6,086 bases of DNA from Bacteroidota bacterium (GTDB lineage: Bacteria > Bacteroidota > Bacteroidia > Chitinophagales > Saprospiraceae): the NCBI GenBank assembly GCA_008501835.1, contig QQUB01000404.1:1-6086 (forward strand), in the 5' to 3' direction. Within the stretch, counting starts at the first letter, position 1. Each line of letters starts with the position of its first letter. Under the pieces are notes generated by a model. That model searched no databases. It was not told the DNA's origin and was given only the letters and a program-made list of their open reading frames with translations. Shown piece after piece: positions 5,961 to 6,086 of this stretch. The translations under genes were made by a program, and so were the position numbers.

Positions 5961-6063
5961 TTGTAAATAATTTTGAGTTTAAATTTTTTGGTTGTTTTTT
6001 GGGCTAAATTGAGTTATGAACTAAGAAGTAGTGTCCAAGTTGATACACAAGGTAATCAGATTA

Positions 6064-6082
6064 TTTTGGATTTTTTCCAAAA
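6064..6082. repeat. Short inverted repeat near the right edge
   Basis: TTTTGGA (6064-6070) and TCCAAAA (6076-6082) are exact complements around a five-T loop. The stem is weak and A/T-rich. It could be part of a terminator for a gene beyond the window or of the promoter region of the lipoprotein gene. The rest of 5961-6063 holds no gene or clear promoter that I can see. Confidence 0.35.
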
Positions 6083-6086
6083 CATT

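Noticed and set aside
6031..6048. GTGTCCAAGTTGATACAC, resembling a transposon end
   Set aside because: Only the outer four bases pair cleanly (GTGT/ACAC), no second copy occurs in the window, and no transposase fragment is nearby.

Overview
The window looks like a chromosomal segment from a member of the Bacteroidota, possibly the Saprospiria (the order-level guess is weak). Three things support this. The succinate dehydrogenase is the type B three-subunit kind in the order C-A-B, with Bacteroidota-like subunit sequences. A lipoprotein of the DUF4846 type sits beside it. The start codons lack Shine-Dalgarno sequences and are preceded by A/T-rich leaders, and a Bacteroidota-style -7 element (TAnnTTTG) lies before sdhC. 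All five complete genes and the one partial gene are on the minus strand, so transcription runs from high to low coordinates.

From right to left (the order of transcription): 5961-6086 is an upstream leader with no gene. Bases 5313-5960 encode an unrecognised 215-residue lipoprotein whose acidic residues right after the lipid-bearing cysteine hint at the cell surface. A good -7 promoter element at 5244-5251 then starts the sdh operon: sdhC (4516-5199, di-haem membrane anchor), sdhA (2498-4411, flavoprotein) and sdhB (1590-2327, iron-sulfur subunit). A strong intrinsic terminator at 1490-1532 closes it. Past the terminator lie a DUF4846 lipoprotein (557-1432) and, 91 bp further on, a membrane-anchored protein cut by the window edge (1-465). 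The visible end of that protein resembles the lead-in to a Bacteroidota M15-type peptidase domain.

The three sdh products form one membrane complex, succinate:menaquinone oxidoreductase (Complex II), which links the TCA cycle to the respiratory chain. The last two genes may form a small cell-envelope unit: one has a C...H...Q arrangement like papain-fold NlpC/P60 or CHAP proteins, and the other may be a peptidoglycan-type carboxypeptidase. Both assignments are inferences.

The coding content is mostly housekeeping, and I do not see an undescribed multi-gene system. The least ordinary sequence is in the gaps of the sdh operon. The 170-bp gap between sdhA and sdhB holds a perfect 15-bp hairpin and a second perfect 15-bp inverted repeat built from seven-base units (TTACTGG/TTGCTGG). 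A further copy of that unit lies just past the sdhB stop codon. A different degenerate seven- to eight-base repeat fills part of the sdhC-sdhA gap. No tRNA, rRNA, CRISPR array, transposase or plus-strand gene was found, and no gene-free stretch exceeds 300 bases.
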